This document shows, piece by piece, positions 8,165 through 18,231 of a stretch of 64,000 nucleotides of DNA; the stretch's first letter is position 1, and each line of letters starts with the position of its first letter. Position numbers and translations under genes: made by a program. The DNA is from Phycisphaeraceae bacterium (GTDB lineage: Bacteria > Planctomycetota > Phycisphaerae > Phycisphaerales > SM1A02). The notes below the pieces were generated by a model. It was not told where the DNA came from. It did no database searches and saw only the letters and a list, made by a program, of their open reading frames with translations. The DNA lies in assembly GCA_019636735.1 (NCBI GenBank), contig JAHBWY010000001.1, forward strand, positions 1 through 64,000, read 5' to 3'.

Positions 8165-9063
8165 CGCGAGGCCTCTTCCGCCATGCGACGGTAATACTCC
8201 TCGGTCAGCCGCAGATAGAGGCTGGACACTCGATCGCGCCGGCCCTGTTGCACCAGGTCTCGAATGCGCGGAGGCAGTGATCCCCATTCGACACGGCCCT
8301 CTTCCATCACTTCGTTGAGCGCGCCTTCCTGGAGCTCAGGTGGCTCAGCTTCACCCTCGCGACCGGCGTTCTGTCGCGCCTCGCGACGAGCGGCCGCATC
8401 CTGACGCCGCTCCGAGGGACGAGACGCGGCCTGTTGCTGCTCCTGCTCCGCCTGATCCTGTTGCTGCTGCTGTTGCTGCTGCTGATCCCGCTGCGACTGC
8501 GATTGCTGCTGCTGTTGCTGGCGCATTCGCCTCGCCGCGTCAATGAGCGCATCGAGGCGACGCACCGCATCCTCCTGCATTCGCTGCGTCTCGATCCCTG
8601 GGTCCTGATGCACGCCGAGGCGCTCCATGGAGCCCCGCATCGAGGCGACGGCCTCCTCGAAGGTGTCCTTCAGTTCCTCCTCGCGCAGTGCACGATCCAG
8701 GCGTTCGCGCCGCGCACCCTCGCGCGGAGGCTTCGGGACGCGGTCACTTCCCGGCGCCTCTGATGGCGCCGGTTGTCCCGCACCGCCTCCGGGCGGTGTG
8801 ATGCCCAGAAGGTCGTCAAGCGTTGGTGGAGCGGCGGGCCGAGGCGCGGCCTGCGAAGGTGGTGAAGGCGCCGCCGGAGAAGGGGAGTCATCGGCAACAC
8901 CAGTGGCTGAAGTGATCAGGATCGATGACGCGACGAACATCACGCGCACCTGCGTGCGCGCCCATCCATGTCGGTTGCTCCCGACACTCGCCGCGCGGCA
9001 CTCACGGTCGATCGACCTGATGCTGGCGGCAGATGACTCGGCTCGATGTTCACTGCGGTTCAT
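8161..9063 (-). CDS. Exported poly-Gln/coiled-coil protein
   Basis: This 300-residue protein starts at ATG 9063 (14-bp overlap with the upstream gene), giving a signal-like segment (VRVMFVASSILITSATGVADD) ahead of a Pro/Ala/Ser stretch. A charged coiled coil follows. It includes a low-complexity tract of Gln with some Ser, Arg, Asp and Glu (about residues 181-225, DNA about 8430-8525). The C-terminus is more ordered (WGSLPPRIRDLVQQGRRDRVSSLYLRLTEEYYRRMAEEASR). That end resembles the C-terminal segment of planctomycete operon proteins that follow DUF4175 genes (recalled, not searched). No enzyme motif is present. It may be a flexible partner of the DUF4175 coiled-coil protein. Confidence 0.7.
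   Translation of the reverse strand: MNRSEHRAESSAASIRSIDRECRAASVGSNRHGWARTQVRVMFVASSILITSATGVADDSPSPAAPSPPSQAAPRPAAPPTLDDLLGITPPGGGAGQPAPSEAPGSDRVPKPPREGARRERLDRALREEELKDTFEEAVASMRGSMERLGVHQDPGIETQRMQEDAVRRLDALIDAARRMRQQQQQQSQSQRDQQQQQQQQQDQAEQEQQQAASRPSERRQDAAARREARQNAGREGEAEPPELQEGALNEVMEEGRVEWGSLPPRIRDLVQQGRRDRVSSLYLRLTEEYYRRMAEEASR
8430..8525. repeat. CTG/CAG-rich low-complexity tract encoding poly-Gln
   Basis: Runs of CTG, TTG and CTC triplets on the plus strand (CAG/CAA/GAG on the coding strand) form an imperfect triplet repeat inside the coding sequence. They give runs of 6 and 9 consecutive Gln residues. Such tracts are unusual in bacteria and prone to length change. Confidence 0.8.
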
Positions 9064-12000
9064 GGTCACCTCGCTCGCCGGGCCCTTCGCCCTCCGGTGC
9101 GTTTCGATTCTCCGCGCCGCCACCCTGCTGCCTCAATCGTTCCGCCCACGCCTCGCCCTGTTCAAGCAACTGCTGTTGAAGAAGGGCCAACTCGCGAAGC
9201 GCCTCGGTGCGCTCGGCGGGCACGACGACGATCTCATCCACCATCCGCGTCCGCCGCGACAGTTGCGCCTGGGTCTCGCGCAGCAATCGAAGCTCGGCGA
9301 TCGGCGGAATCTGCGGAGCGCCTTCGCCTCCCGCGCCGCCGGCGCCGCCCTGCTCACCAGCCTCGGCCATCGCCTCCGCGAAGGGGTCATCCGAAGCACT
9401 CGGATCAGCCAGCGCCTGGCCCATCATGGCCAATGTTTCCGCGGCAAGGGACTGATCCATGAGTGTGCGTTCCGAGACTGTGACCTGGGTGAGATGCTCA
9501 GCACTCCGGCGCATCCACTCATCCAGGCGTGCGCACGCCGACTCGAACAGTTCGCTTGCCGCGATTTCCTCGTGATCGCGTCGAAGGTCGGCCACCGCGC
9601 TCCGGATCAGCTCCTGTTCAACGCCCAGTCGACGGCTCTCGACCAGTCGCCTGCGATCACCCGCCGCGGCGCCGACCAGCGGCTCTGATGCGCTCCGAAC
9701 TCCAGCCTGGCGCTCGGAGAGCGCTCGCAAGGTCGCGGCGAGTTCTCGGCGTCGCTCCTCGGACTGCTGCGCTTCAGCCTGCCGACGCTGCTCACGAATC
9801 ACATCGAGCGCCTCGGCGAGAAGTCCGCGTGATCGAGCCAACGCATCGTCGCCGCCAACCAGATCGGCGGGATCGACGCGAAGCCTCGCTGCTGCCGTCG
9901 CGCTGCGCTCACCCGCGCGGTCGAGGAGTCGAGCGACGCGCTCAGCGCCACCACCGGCTCTGGCCTCATCGGTGACCGCGCCGATGTTCCGGTCGAGCGT
10001 CACGACCCGCGAGGCGACCGAAGCGATCTCACTCCCCAATGGCTCGGCGGGAAGCCCGCGAAGGCCCGCAAGTCCGGCGTCAGCCTGTGTGACCAGGCGT
10101 CGGACACTCTCTTCGAGCGATGCGAGGCGCCGACGGAGTTCCTCGACGCGCGAACGCCGGTCATCCTGGATCGCCTCTCTCATGCTCTGCGCGGCTTCAA
10201 GCGCTTCGCGCAGCGACTGCTCCGAGTTCGTCGGCTGATTCTGCGCCGCCTGTTCAGCGGCCTCATCGAGACGCCGCGCGAGATTGCGCTCCTCGCCGCG
10301 TCGCGCGGCTTCCTGCATTCCCGCCGCCCGCGATCGATCCGCTTGTGCAAGGCGCTCCGCACGATCTCGCAGCTCGTCGAGGGTCTCGCGGGCCTGGTCC
10401 GCGGCCACCCGGTCGCGCCCCGCAAGGCGCTCGATCTCGATGCGCTCCTCTGCGGAGAGTGACTCGAGCGGTCGCCCCACGGTGCGCTCACCCACGCGAC
10501 GGGTCTCTTCGAGCAGTCGCTCGACATCCTGGACCAGGCGCTCGATGCGGCGAGTGGCGACCCATGCATCCTCGTCTCGGTCGAGAAGCCGCACGAGATC
10601 CTCGAGTTCGGCCCGGACATCCTCCTGCGAAGCCTGTGCCGCATCGGCACGGGCCTCCGCTTCCGCGAGCGCCTGGGCTGCAGCCTCAGCCGCGGCCTGG
10701 GCCGCGTCGCTCTCGCCCGGGCCCGCCTGCGCCGCCCGCTCCTGCGCTCGTGCCGCCTCAGCCTCAGCGGCAGCCTGCGCTCCGAGCTGGGCCGATGCCT
10801 CGGCGCTTGCTTCGCCCGCCGCATCAAGAAGGTCCTGCGCCTGACGCATGATCTCCCCGAGTGCTTCGCGCTCCAAGCCTCCGGCTCTTGCGCGGCTCTC
10901 GAGCGCCGCGACCGCATCGCGCATCGTGCGCACCCGGTCAGAGAGCTGCGCCTGCCGACGCGCCTGATCTGATGCGGGTGAACGCTGTTCACCCTGCTCC
11001 TGTCCCGCCTGAATGAGGTCGCGCTGCGTGGCTTCCGCGCGCATCGCCGACTGCCGAACCGACGCAAGCTGCGCCCGGAGCTGTCGAGTGAACTCCTCTT
11101 CACCGACGATGCGAATACGCCGTGGCGGTGACACGGTCGGCAGCCGGCGCTCACCATTCAGCTCGTAGCCGTCGCTGGCCACGGCGAAGACGAGCAGCGT
11201 CTCACCCGGACCTGCGCCAAGCGACTCCGGGGTCGTGGTCCACTCGACGGAGCCGTGGTCGGCTCCGATGCGACGCTGCTCCTCGCGCGGATCGGCACCA
11301 GCCCGCTCCACACGCAGCGCGAGGTCCACCAAGGCGACATCGTCATGCGCCTCGGCGACGAGGCGAATGGTGGCCGTGGGTAGGACCACTTCGTCAGCCG
11401 AAGGTTGCGTCACCGACGCGCTTGGCGCCCGGTCGGGCACCACGCCGATGCGGTATCGCGCATTGTCCACGCTCGCAATGCCATGCTGATCCCGAAGCAT
11501 GACCGGCAGCGTGAGATCGTCACGAAGCTGGGCACGAAGCTGCACACGACCTTCGAGTGGCGCCGCACGGTGCGCATCACTTCCTGCACGAGGTGTCGCA
11601 GCGTCGCCCGAGGCGCCATCACCTGGCGTGATGATCTCGATCCCCTCGGGAAGCTCCGAACCAAAAGTCGCCCGCGCCCATGCCGATCGCGCCTCGGGTT
11701 CGGCGGGCACAGGCACGGGCCGAGTGAGTTCGAAGTCGATCTCCACCGTGCTTCCCGAAAGGATCGGTGTCGCCAGAACGGCGCGAGCATCGGTGCCGCT
11801 CCCGAGTTCGGCGCGGCGACTTTCGATGAAGGGCGCCGCATACTCGGGCGGTGTCGCCGTCACGATCGCCTGACGCACGGCTGGCGGCGGAACCAGCTCG
11901 ATCGTGGCGGCGGCGGTCATCGCATCGGCCGTGCCGAAGGCGAACTCGATCGCCTCCGCCTCGGCGTCAATCGGTCGCTCGAAGATGCCGCCCTGCTGCC

Positions 12001-12721
12001 GTGCAAGCGCCGCTTCGCGCCACGGACCCGGCCGACCCTCACGCACCAGTCGGTAGCGCACGAACGGTCGCATGCGCGAAGGATCGCCGCGCACCGCTTC
12101 TGCGCGAAGGAGCACGGCGTCTCCGCGCGGCAGATGGGTGACGCCCTCCATGAGCGAGGCCACCATCGTCCGCGCGGGCCACTCGGCGCCGCTCCATGGA
12201 AGGAGAGCGCGCCGAAGACCGATGCCTGCCGAGTTGGGATCGGCGAGCACCAGCGCGGCACCAACCGCAACCGCGAAGAAGAGCCCCACCACCGCGCGAA
12301 GCAGGCGATCGCGTCGAAGCGCGCTCTCGAACCGAGCGCGCCCAGCGGCCGACTCCGTGCGGGAGATCGTTCGTGATTCAAGTGCTCCCGAGGTCGAGCG
12401 CTGCTGGAAATCGATGCTCGAGGCGAGGTCGCCCGCCAGTTCAGGGTGATGGCGCTCAAGCCGCAGCGCAAGCTCGGTCAGCGGGGGATTGAATCGAACC
12501 GCAGGCCACCACCAGCGCAGCACCAGCAGCGTCAGAGAGCCGGCACCCACGAAGAGCGCCGCGAGTCGGATGGCGAGAGGAAATCGCGCGAGCGCGTCAA
12601 GGAGAATCCACGACCCCAGCACGGCGAGCGCGAACGCCAGCAGGACCGCCGTGCGCTCGATGACCAGCACCGCTCGGGCGCGGCGGCGAAGGCGCTCCAG
12701 TCGCCGGACAAGGGTGGTCAC
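9050..12721 (-). CDS. DUF4175-type large membrane/coiled-coil protein
   Basis: This 1223-residue protein starts at GTG 12721. Two N-terminal membrane helices (AVLLAFALAVLGSWILLDALA and LAALFVGAGSLTLLVLRW) anchor a large exported part. The first half holds beta-rich segments (RAEAVRGDPSRMRPFVRYRLVREG and PDRAPSASVTQPSADEVVLPTATI). The region from about 540 to 1120 is almost entirely heptad-like, rich in Ala, Glu, Arg and Gln, with repeated AEAEAARA- and RADAAQAS-type runs. This matches the DUF4175 family as I recall it from MoxR/VWA operons of planctomycetes and alphaproteobacteria. No catalytic residues are visible. It probably forms a long envelope rod or scaffold. The C-terminus is a hydrophilic Gly/Glu-rich tail. 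Confidence 0.8.
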   Translation of the reverse strand: MTTLVRRLERLRRRARAVLVIERTAVLLAFALAVLGSWILLDALARFPLAIRLAALFVGAGSLTLLVLRWWWPAVRFNPPLTELALRLERHHPELAGDLASSIDFQQRSTSGALESRTISRTESAAGRARFESALRRDRLLRAVVGLFFAVAVGAALVLADPNSAGIGLRRALLPWSGAEWPARTMVASLMEGVTHLPRGDAVLLRAEAVRGDPSRMRPFVRYRLVREGRPGPWREAALARQQGGIFERPIDAEAEAIEFAFGTADAMTAAATIELVPPPAVRQAIVTATPPEYAAPFIESRRAELGSGTDARAVLATPILSGSTVEIDFELTRPVPVPAEPEARSAWARATFGSELPEGIEIITPGDGASGDAATPRAGSDAHRAAPLEGRVQLRAQLRDDLTLPVMLRDQHGIASVDNARYRIGVVPDRAPSASVTQPSADEVVLPTATIRLVAEAHDDVALVDLALRVERAGADPREEQRRIGADHGSVEWTTTPESLGAGPGETLLVFAVASDGYELNGERRLPTVSPPRRIRIVGEEEFTRQLRAQLASVRQSAMRAEATQRDLIQAGQEQGEQRSPASDQARRQAQLSDRVRTMRDAVAALESRARAGGLEREALGEIMRQAQDLLDAAGEASAEASAQLGAQAAAEAEAARAQERAAQAGPGESDAAQAAAEAAAQALAEAEARADAAQASQEDVRAELEDLVRLLDRDEDAWVATRRIERLVQDVERLLEETRRVGERTVGRPLESLSAEERIEIERLAGRDRVAADQARETLDELRDRAERLAQADRSRAAGMQEAARRGEERNLARRLDEAAEQAAQNQPTNSEQSLREALEAAQSMREAIQDDRRSRVEELRRRLASLEESVRRLVTQADAGLAGLRGLPAEPLGSEIASVASRVVTLDRNIGAVTDEARAGGGAERVARLLDRAGERSATAAARLRVDPADLVGGDDALARSRGLLAEALDVIREQRRQAEAQQSEERRRELAATLRALSERQAGVRSASEPLVGAAAGDRRRLVESRRLGVEQELIRSAVADLRRDHEEIAASELFESACARLDEWMRRSAEHLTQVTVSERTLMDQSLAAETLAMMGQALADPSASDDPFAEAMAEAGEQGGAGGAGGEGAPQIPPIAELRLLRETQAQLSRRTRMVDEIVVVPAERTEALRELALLQQQLLEQGEAWAERLRQQGGGAENRNAPEGEGPGERGDHEPQ

Positions 12722-12773
12722 GGGCGGATCAATCCTCCGTAGGGTGGGCTCACCGAAATGGGCTCGCCCCTCG

Positions 12774-15098
12774 TCAGGCTAGCCTCGACCATCTTCGGAC
12801 ACTCCATTCGATGGCTGGAATCACAATGAGCAGGATGAGGGCGAGGGGGGTGTCCCACAGGGGTTGTGTCAATGGATGTTCAACCGTCACCGCCCGATTT
12901 GGAAGCAGTTCGGGTCCGGAGAGCAGGGGGATCTCCCTCCGCGTGAGGACCTCGCCCCCCGTGGCTTCCGCAATCTGGCTCAAAAGAGCATGATCCGTCT
13001 CAGGCTGAGCCAGTTCGAGGTCGCGGCGCACCACTTCCAATTCGCGGGGTTGAACTGATGGATCGCCCGAAACCGTGATCCGATAGGTTCCCGGTCGATC
13101 TGGGAAGTAGGTCGTCGCAGAGCGATCAGGCGCGTCGACGATCGGGGTGAGTTCCATCGTGACCGGCTCGCGCGATGGGTCGGTGGGCAGAAGCGTGTCG
13201 GGATCGACTGTCTGAAGTTCGATGGTCGTTGCGCCGCTGCGACGCGTCAAATCGAGTTGCGTCACCTCGATCCTGACGGGATCGCCCACCTCGACCCGCC
13301 TCGGTTCGACCGAGAGGATGGCCCCTTGGCTGCTTCCGTCGATCGACGCGCGCGCGAGGTGACGAAGAAGCTGAAGCCAGAATCGCTCGGGCAGAGTCTC
13401 GCCTCGCCCGTAGCGCCAGCGCCAAGTCTCATCGGTGGCCAGGTACATCGCCTGGCCAGCGCCGTAGCGCATCGAAACAAGCAGCGGCATGGCAACACCG
13501 CCATCACCCGATGCCGTCTCCGCGATGACCTCCGCGGTCGGCTTGAGATCTGATCCTTGAATGCGCTGTGCCCACTCGAGACGCGACCATCCCGATGCCG
13601 CAGAAGCGAGTTCGGGCGGCCAGGTCTCGTCGGCGTCGCGCGAAATCCGAAGTAGCCCGAGGCGATCGGCCCGCGTCGTGGGCCGCATCGTCACGGCCTC
13701 GTCGTGACGCTCAAGTTCGAGCGAACCTCGCAAGGGCAGCACCTCTTCGAGTCCACTGCCCTTCCATGATCGAGGCATGGCTCGGGAGCCGGCGATCCAC
13801 AGGAGACCGGCGCCGCGCTTGGAGACCATCTCGCGGATCGCCTCCATCTGCGTCTGGGAGAGCGCTCCCGCAGGAACATCGCCGAGAATCACGAGATCGA
13901 ATGGCGCGAACTCCGCGGCGTTGCGCGGGAGGCGCGAGATCGGCGCGTTCCCTTCCTGCGCGAAGTCGCGATCGGCGGAGAGGAGCATCACTGAGCTCTC
14001 GATGCCGCGCTCGCGAACCAGAAGGTTCTTGAGATAGCGGTACTCCCAGCGCGGATAGCCCTCGATGTAGAGGACTCGCATCGGTCGATCGACGATCTCC
14101 ACGCGGAAGGTGCGACTGTTGTTCTCTTCGATGAGGTCGCGGCCATCGGGCTCGATCTCGACGCGCCACTGACGCTCGCCCGGTTCATCGGCGCGACCCA
14201 CCAGCGTGACGCTGCGCCAGCCCATCTGTGAGTCGTCGAAGGAGCGGGCATCGAGCACTCGACCGGTGGCTTCATCGACAAGCTTCACACGAAGGGCGCC
14301 ACCCACCGTGGGCGAGCGATCAAGATCGACTTCGACGGGAATCTCATCCTTGATGAAGGCGCGCTGGGGCGCTTCAACGCCTCGAACGGCGTGGTCGCCG
14401 CTCGGTGTCTCAGAGCCGAGCGGCACCACATGCACGCGCACTCCCTCGGCCTGAAGTCGTCGAAGGAGCGCTCGATCGGGCGCGGCGGTCGTGCGGCCAT
14501 CGGAGAGAAGGATCACTCCACTGACCGGGCGCGAGGCGACCCGCTCCATGGCACCCGAAAGCGCGGGGCCGATCTCGGTGGCCACACCATCAGACTCGCC
14601 CAACTGCGGAAGACCCTCGTCATCGGTCGCGAGCTCGCGTACGCCTGCGTCGAAGCCGAGGTAGAGCACGCGTCGCGCCGTCGACAGCGAGCGCCAGATC
14701 TCGGCGTGGTCGGCAAAGACGCGCGCCAACTGTGATTCGCGCGTCATTGGCTCGCCATCGAGCGTGACATCGGGAATCGTCAGCGAACGACTGCGATCGG
14801 CGAGCACCAGGACCCAATCCGGCTCGGTCCGCTCGCGTGGCAGCGTGAGCTGCGGACCACTCATGTAGAGCGCCAGCAGCATCAGTAGCAGCCAGCGCAG
14901 CGCGCCCACCGTGACGCGGCGTGGGGTGGAGAGTGTCACTCCGCGTAATGACCAGATCACGCCGAACACGAGCGCCGCCGCCAGAAGCAGCCACAACCAC
15001 GCCGGCATGGGACGCTCGAAGGTGATGCGCCAGTTCGAGAGATCGCTCTCGGTGGGCAACCGAAGCAGCCAGTCGAGTGCCGCCTGCCATGCGCTCAT
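12774..15098 (-). CDS. VWA/glutamine-amidotransferase-like membrane protein
   Basis: This 774-residue protein starts at ATG 15098, overlapping the BatA-like gene by ATGA. Two N-terminal helices (WLWLLLAAALVFGVIWSL and LRWLLLMLLALYMSG) are followed by a von Willebrand A-like domain with a degenerate MIDAS (VLVLADRSRSL, instead of DxSxS). A class I glutamine-amidotransferase-like region comes next (RVLYIEGYPRWEYRYLKNLL near residue 340, FDLVILGDVPAGALSQTQ), then beta-sandwich segments and a final membrane helix (LALILLIVIPAIEW). Proteins of this layout are regular members of BatA operons, where they are thought to sit in the membrane with a periplasmic bulk. The catalytic Cys of amidotransferases is not seen, so enzymatic activity is unlikely. 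Confidence 0.8.
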   Translation of the reverse strand: MSAWQAALDWLLRLPTESDLSNWRITFERPMPAWLWLLLAAALVFGVIWSLRGVTLSTPRRVTVGALRWLLLMLLALYMSGPQLTLPRERTEPDWVLVLADRSRSLTIPDVTLDGEPMTRESQLARVFADHAEIWRSLSTARRVLYLGFDAGVRELATDDEGLPQLGESDGVATEIGPALSGAMERVASRPVSGVILLSDGRTTAAPDRALLRRLQAEGVRVHVVPLGSETPSGDHAVRGVEAPQRAFIKDEIPVEVDLDRSPTVGGALRVKLVDEATGRVLDARSFDDSQMGWRSVTLVGRADEPGERQWRVEIEPDGRDLIEENNSRTFRVEIVDRPMRVLYIEGYPRWEYRYLKNLLVRERGIESSVMLLSADRDFAQEGNAPISRLPRNAAEFAPFDLVILGDVPAGALSQTQMEAIREMVSKRGAGLLWIAGSRAMPRSWKGSGLEEVLPLRGSLELERHDEAVTMRPTTRADRLGLLRISRDADETWPPELASAASGWSRLEWAQRIQGSDLKPTAEVIAETASGDGGVAMPLLVSMRYGAGQAMYLATDETWRWRYGRGETLPERFWLQLLRHLARASIDGSSQGAILSVEPRRVEVGDPVRIEVTQLDLTRRSGATTIELQTVDPDTLLPTDPSREPVTMELTPIVDAPDRSATTYFPDRPGTYRITVSGDPSVQPRELEVVRRDLELAQPETDHALLSQIAEATGGEVLTRREIPLLSGPELLPNRAVTVEHPLTQPLWDTPLALILLIVIPAIEWSVRRWSRLA

Positions 15099-17275
15099 GA
15101 CGGCACCTCCTGCAATACCGAGCGGCTCAGGATCCGACCGAGCACCATCTCGCCCACAGCGATGACGGCCGCCGCGATCAGAAGCACCAGGCTCCACGGC
15201 GCCGGCTCACGCGAGCCGGCACTCTGGGCTTCGTCATTGGAGTCATCCACCGCCATCCACGACCCCGAGGCCTGGAGCCAGGAGTCGACACCGGCGCTCG
15301 GGTTCGGCTCGATGTCTGCTCGACGCGGATCGACATTCACCGCCACGGCGCCGATGCGACGACCAGCGCTGTCAAAGGCCTCATAGAGGCCCGGAATCAC
15401 CACGGCATCGCGAGTTCGGCCATCACCAGCAATGGGAATAGACCCTGTCTGCGCAGCAGCGCCGACACGCGGGCGTTCCGAGAGTTCGCTGGGTCCCCGA
15501 CGCAGCGCAAGGGTGGCGCTACCGGGCGGCGCCGCAACGCGTGTTCCGACGAACGCCGCTTCCTCGCGTCGAGCCAGCGAACGACCCTGGCGCACAAGCT
15601 CCTGCATGAGCGGCACCATCAATGGCCGCACCACGAGGTCACTCCAGGAGAGCTCCGGCGCCACGGTGAGAAGCGCGATCCACCCTCGACCTCCGGGGCC
15701 ATCGCCGGCCACGAGCATCGGGGCACCATCCTCAAATCGCAGCACGACTTCCGCCTCGGTGGCGGGAACTTCAACCCGCATGCGCCGCTCTGCCGTCACA
15801 GCCGAGGCGAGCAGAGACACTTCCGATCCGAGCATGCGGAGTGTGGCCGAGGGCGGTTGCTGCGGCGCCAAGCGCCATGGCGAGGCGGCCGGGTCGGTCA
15901 GCATCTCGATATCCGCGTCGAGTCGCCATGACGGCGCCAACGATCCACGAAAGGCCTCGACCCAGCGCTGTCCCACATCATCGGTCGTAGGAGTCACCAC
16001 AAGCGCGCCACCGCGATCGACAAACTCGCGCAGCAGCGACCATCCCTCGGGCATCAGCAGGTCGGGCCGAGCAAGAAAGACCACTTCACTTCGTGCGAGG
16101 AGAGTGCGGTCGAGTGAACCCGGGTCAATCTCGTCGACCTGCACACGACCGCCGCGCCCAGGCTCGATAGCCCGGGCCATCCACGCGCCCGCCGAGAGAC
16201 GCTCAAGGTCGCCACGACCCGAGAAGGTCCGTCGATCGACGACCATGACGCGCGGCGCCTGTTCGACAGGCAGGACGAGAAAGCGCTCATCATCGCGCGG
16301 CTGCGCATCGGGGTCGAGCTGGATCGAAATGAGCTCGCCCTCTTCGGGCGTCATCGAATCCTGGCGCAATCGAAGGTCAACCCCCGCTCGGCGCTCCCCG
16401 CGCTCAAGGGGCGCATCGACAGCCGAGGTCCCGACTCCGACGGCGGTCACGCGCCGCTGCGAGCGCGCCAGCCCCGTGCCGCTTCGCTCGATGGCCAGTC
16501 GAATGGGGCGCTCCTGCTGGGAGAGCGCTTCATCGCCGCGGCGCAGCGCCTCGATCTCGGCGATCCATGCATTCTCCGATGCCTGCCCGGGCGGTTGAAG
16601 CGCCAGCAGTCGAGCCCCTCTCGGAAGCGCGCCTTCTAAGACGGGCGGCGGCGTGCCCAAGTCGAGCGACCCTCGACGGAACGCGCTCAGGAGAAGAATC
16701 TCCATGCGACCTTCATCGCGGCCATCGGTGGAGCGCGCCGCTTCGCGCAGCGCCTGCGGAAGATCGCTGCCGGTGAACGCCGGCGTGAGTCCGTCAAGGA
16801 ACGAGAGGACGCTCTGGAGATCGGCTGTGGGTGGATCGATGGCTCGACGGACCGGCTCGGCCGCGGTGATGACACCAACGCGATCTCCGGGAGCGAGCGC
16901 GGCGATCGCGCGCTGCGCTTCATCACGACTGCGCGAGAGTGCCGTCCCGCCATCGGGAAAGCGCTCCGCCGAAGCGACACCATCGTCGATCACCAGCCAG
17001 AGCGTGCGCGACATGCGTGGGCCGCCTGCCGACGATGCCATGAACGGCTGCGCAATGGCCACTCCGGCAAGCGCAAGCAGAAGGCACCGAGCCGCGAGGA
17101 GCAGCCATCGCTCCAACCGCTGCCGACGCCGATCGCGCCGCATCGCGCGGGCCAGCAGATCCATCGCCGCCCACTGGATGACGCGCTTGCGCCGACGAAG
17201 AAGCAAGTGAATCAGGATGGGCACGGCCACCGAGGCCAGTGCCGCCAGCGCAAGGCCCGGGTAGAGCACGCTCAT
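15095..17275 (-). CDS. BatA-domain VWA membrane protein
   Basis: This 726-residue protein starts MSVLYPGLALAALASVAVPI, the two-helix N-terminal BatA (aerotolerance regulator) domain. It continues with LIHLLLRRRKRVIQWAAMDLL and a second helix. A von Willebrand A-like domain follows (SRTLWLVIDDGVASAERFPDG), with the MIDAS Asp kept but Ser positions lost. Then comes an amidotransferase-like fold (RVMVVDRRTFSGRGDL ... FVDRGGALVVTP), a beta-rich domain and a last membrane helix (WSLVLLIAAAVIAVGEMVLG). It overlaps DUF58 upstream and the next VWA gene downstream by 4 bp each, so the three are probably translated together. The family is linked to MoxR chaperone-like ATPases that mature or insert protein complexes; the exact client is unknown. 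Confidence 0.85.
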   Translation of the reverse strand: MSVLYPGLALAALASVAVPILIHLLLRRRKRVIQWAAMDLLARAMRRDRRRQRLERWLLLAARCLLLALAGVAIAQPFMASSAGGPRMSRTLWLVIDDGVASAERFPDGGTALSRSRDEAQRAIAALAPGDRVGVITAAEPVRRAIDPPTADLQSVLSFLDGLTPAFTGSDLPQALREAARSTDGRDEGRMEILLLSAFRRGSLDLGTPPPVLEGALPRGARLLALQPPGQASENAWIAEIEALRRGDEALSQQERPIRLAIERSGTGLARSQRRVTAVGVGTSAVDAPLERGERRAGVDLRLRQDSMTPEEGELISIQLDPDAQPRDDERFLVLPVEQAPRVMVVDRRTFSGRGDLERLSAGAWMARAIEPGRGGRVQVDEIDPGSLDRTLLARSEVVFLARPDLLMPEGWSLLREFVDRGGALVVTPTTDDVGQRWVEAFRGSLAPSWRLDADIEMLTDPAASPWRLAPQQPPSATLRMLGSEVSLLASAVTAERRMRVEVPATEAEVVLRFEDGAPMLVAGDGPGGRGWIALLTVAPELSWSDLVVRPLMVPLMQELVRQGRSLARREEAAFVGTRVAAPPGSATLALRRGPSELSERPRVGAAAQTGSIPIAGDGRTRDAVVIPGLYEAFDSAGRRIGAVAVNVDPRRADIEPNPSAGVDSWLQASGSWMAVDDSNDEAQSAGSREPAPWSLVLLIAAAVIAVGEMVLGRILSRSVLQEVPS

Positions 17276-18228
17276 CCGCCGCGGCTCCGACGCTCGAAGG
17301 ACTCTCGCCTCGCGAGCAGCGCCGAGAGCGCAGGCCCGACCGAGTCATGGCTGTCGAGCGACACACGGTCGTAGCCGAAGCCGCGCACGATCCGCTCGAT
17401 CTCTCCCCGGTGCCGCGCGAGCTCCTCGAGATACGCACGGCGGACCAGCCGGGCATCGGCGACCACTCGGCTCTCATCCTCAAGTCCCTCAAAGACCGTG
17501 GGGTCATCGAGCTCGAAGCGAATCTCCTGCCTGTCGAGGATCTCAACCAGCACGACATCGTGGCCGCGATGCCTGAATCGGGCGAGCGCATCGCGCAACT
17601 CTGCCGGCGCATAGAGAAAGTCGCTGAGCACGAAGAAGAGACAGCGATTGGTCACCTTGGCGAGCGCCTCATCGGCGGTGCGCACGATGGCTGTCGGACC
17701 ACCCACGCGCTCCGTGGCCAACGCCTGCACGATCTTCCGCCATTGGTCGCGCACGCCGGAGCGTCGCAGCGACGCCTTCACCCCATCGGAGAAGAGTGAC
17801 ATGCCCACGCGGTCGCGCTGGGCGAGGCAGAGGTACGCCAGGGCCACGGCCGTCGCGGTGGCGCAGTCGTACTTCGTCCAGCGATTGTTGGTGTTCCCCG
17901 CATCGGTTCCGCCCCAGCCGCTCTTCATGCCCAGCGTGCCGAAGCGCATCGACGCGGAGCAGTCGAGCATCAGCATCACATCGAGGTTCGTCTCCTGCTG
18001 ATAGCGCTTCACATACAGCTTGTCGCTGCGGCCGAAGACTTTCCAGTCGAGGTGCCGAAGGCTCTCACCCGGCGTGTACGGACGATGCTCGGCGAACTCG
18101 ACCGCCAGCCCCTGATAGGGCGATCGGTGCATGCCGCTCGTCACGCCCTCGACGATCATTCGAGCGCGCAGCGTGAACGGCGCGAGTTGCGCCAGCGTCT
18201 CCGGAGCGAGGTACTGCTCGGCTCGCAT
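17272..18228 (-). CDS. DUF58 domain protein (MoxR partner)
   Basis: This 318-residue soluble protein lies 3 nt after the MoxR stop. It has the family signature (FAEHRPYTPGESLRHLDWKV and YVKRYQQETN, about residues 45-82), followed by a VWA-like core with a recognisable MIDAS (MLDCSASM near residue 89) and a later FVLSDF strand. DUF58 proteins are cytoplasmic partners of MoxR AAA+ ATPases and couple them to membrane VWA proteins. The start MRAEQYL is the usual N-terminus for this family, and ATG lies at 18228. Confidence 0.9.
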   Translation of the reverse strand: MRAEQYLAPETLAQLAPFTLRARMIVEGVTSGMHRSPYQGLAVEFAEHRPYTPGESLRHLDWKVFGRSDKLYVKRYQQETNLDVMLMLDCSASMRFGTLGMKSGWGGTDAGNTNNRWTKYDCATATAVALAYLCLAQRDRVGMSLFSDGVKASLRRSGVRDQWRKIVQALATERVGGPTAIVRTADEALAKVTNRCLFFVLSDFLYAPAELRDALARFRHRGHDVVLVEILDRQEIRFELDDPTVFEGLEDESRVVADARLVRRAYLEELARHRGEIERIVRGFGYDRVSLDSHDSVGPALSALLARRESFERRSRGG

Positions 18229-18231
18229 GAC

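Noticed and set aside
8430..8525. Triplet tract considered as a CRISPR-like or tandem-repeat array
   Set aside because: There are no spacers or repeat units of CRISPR length. It is in frame and encodes Gln-rich sequence.
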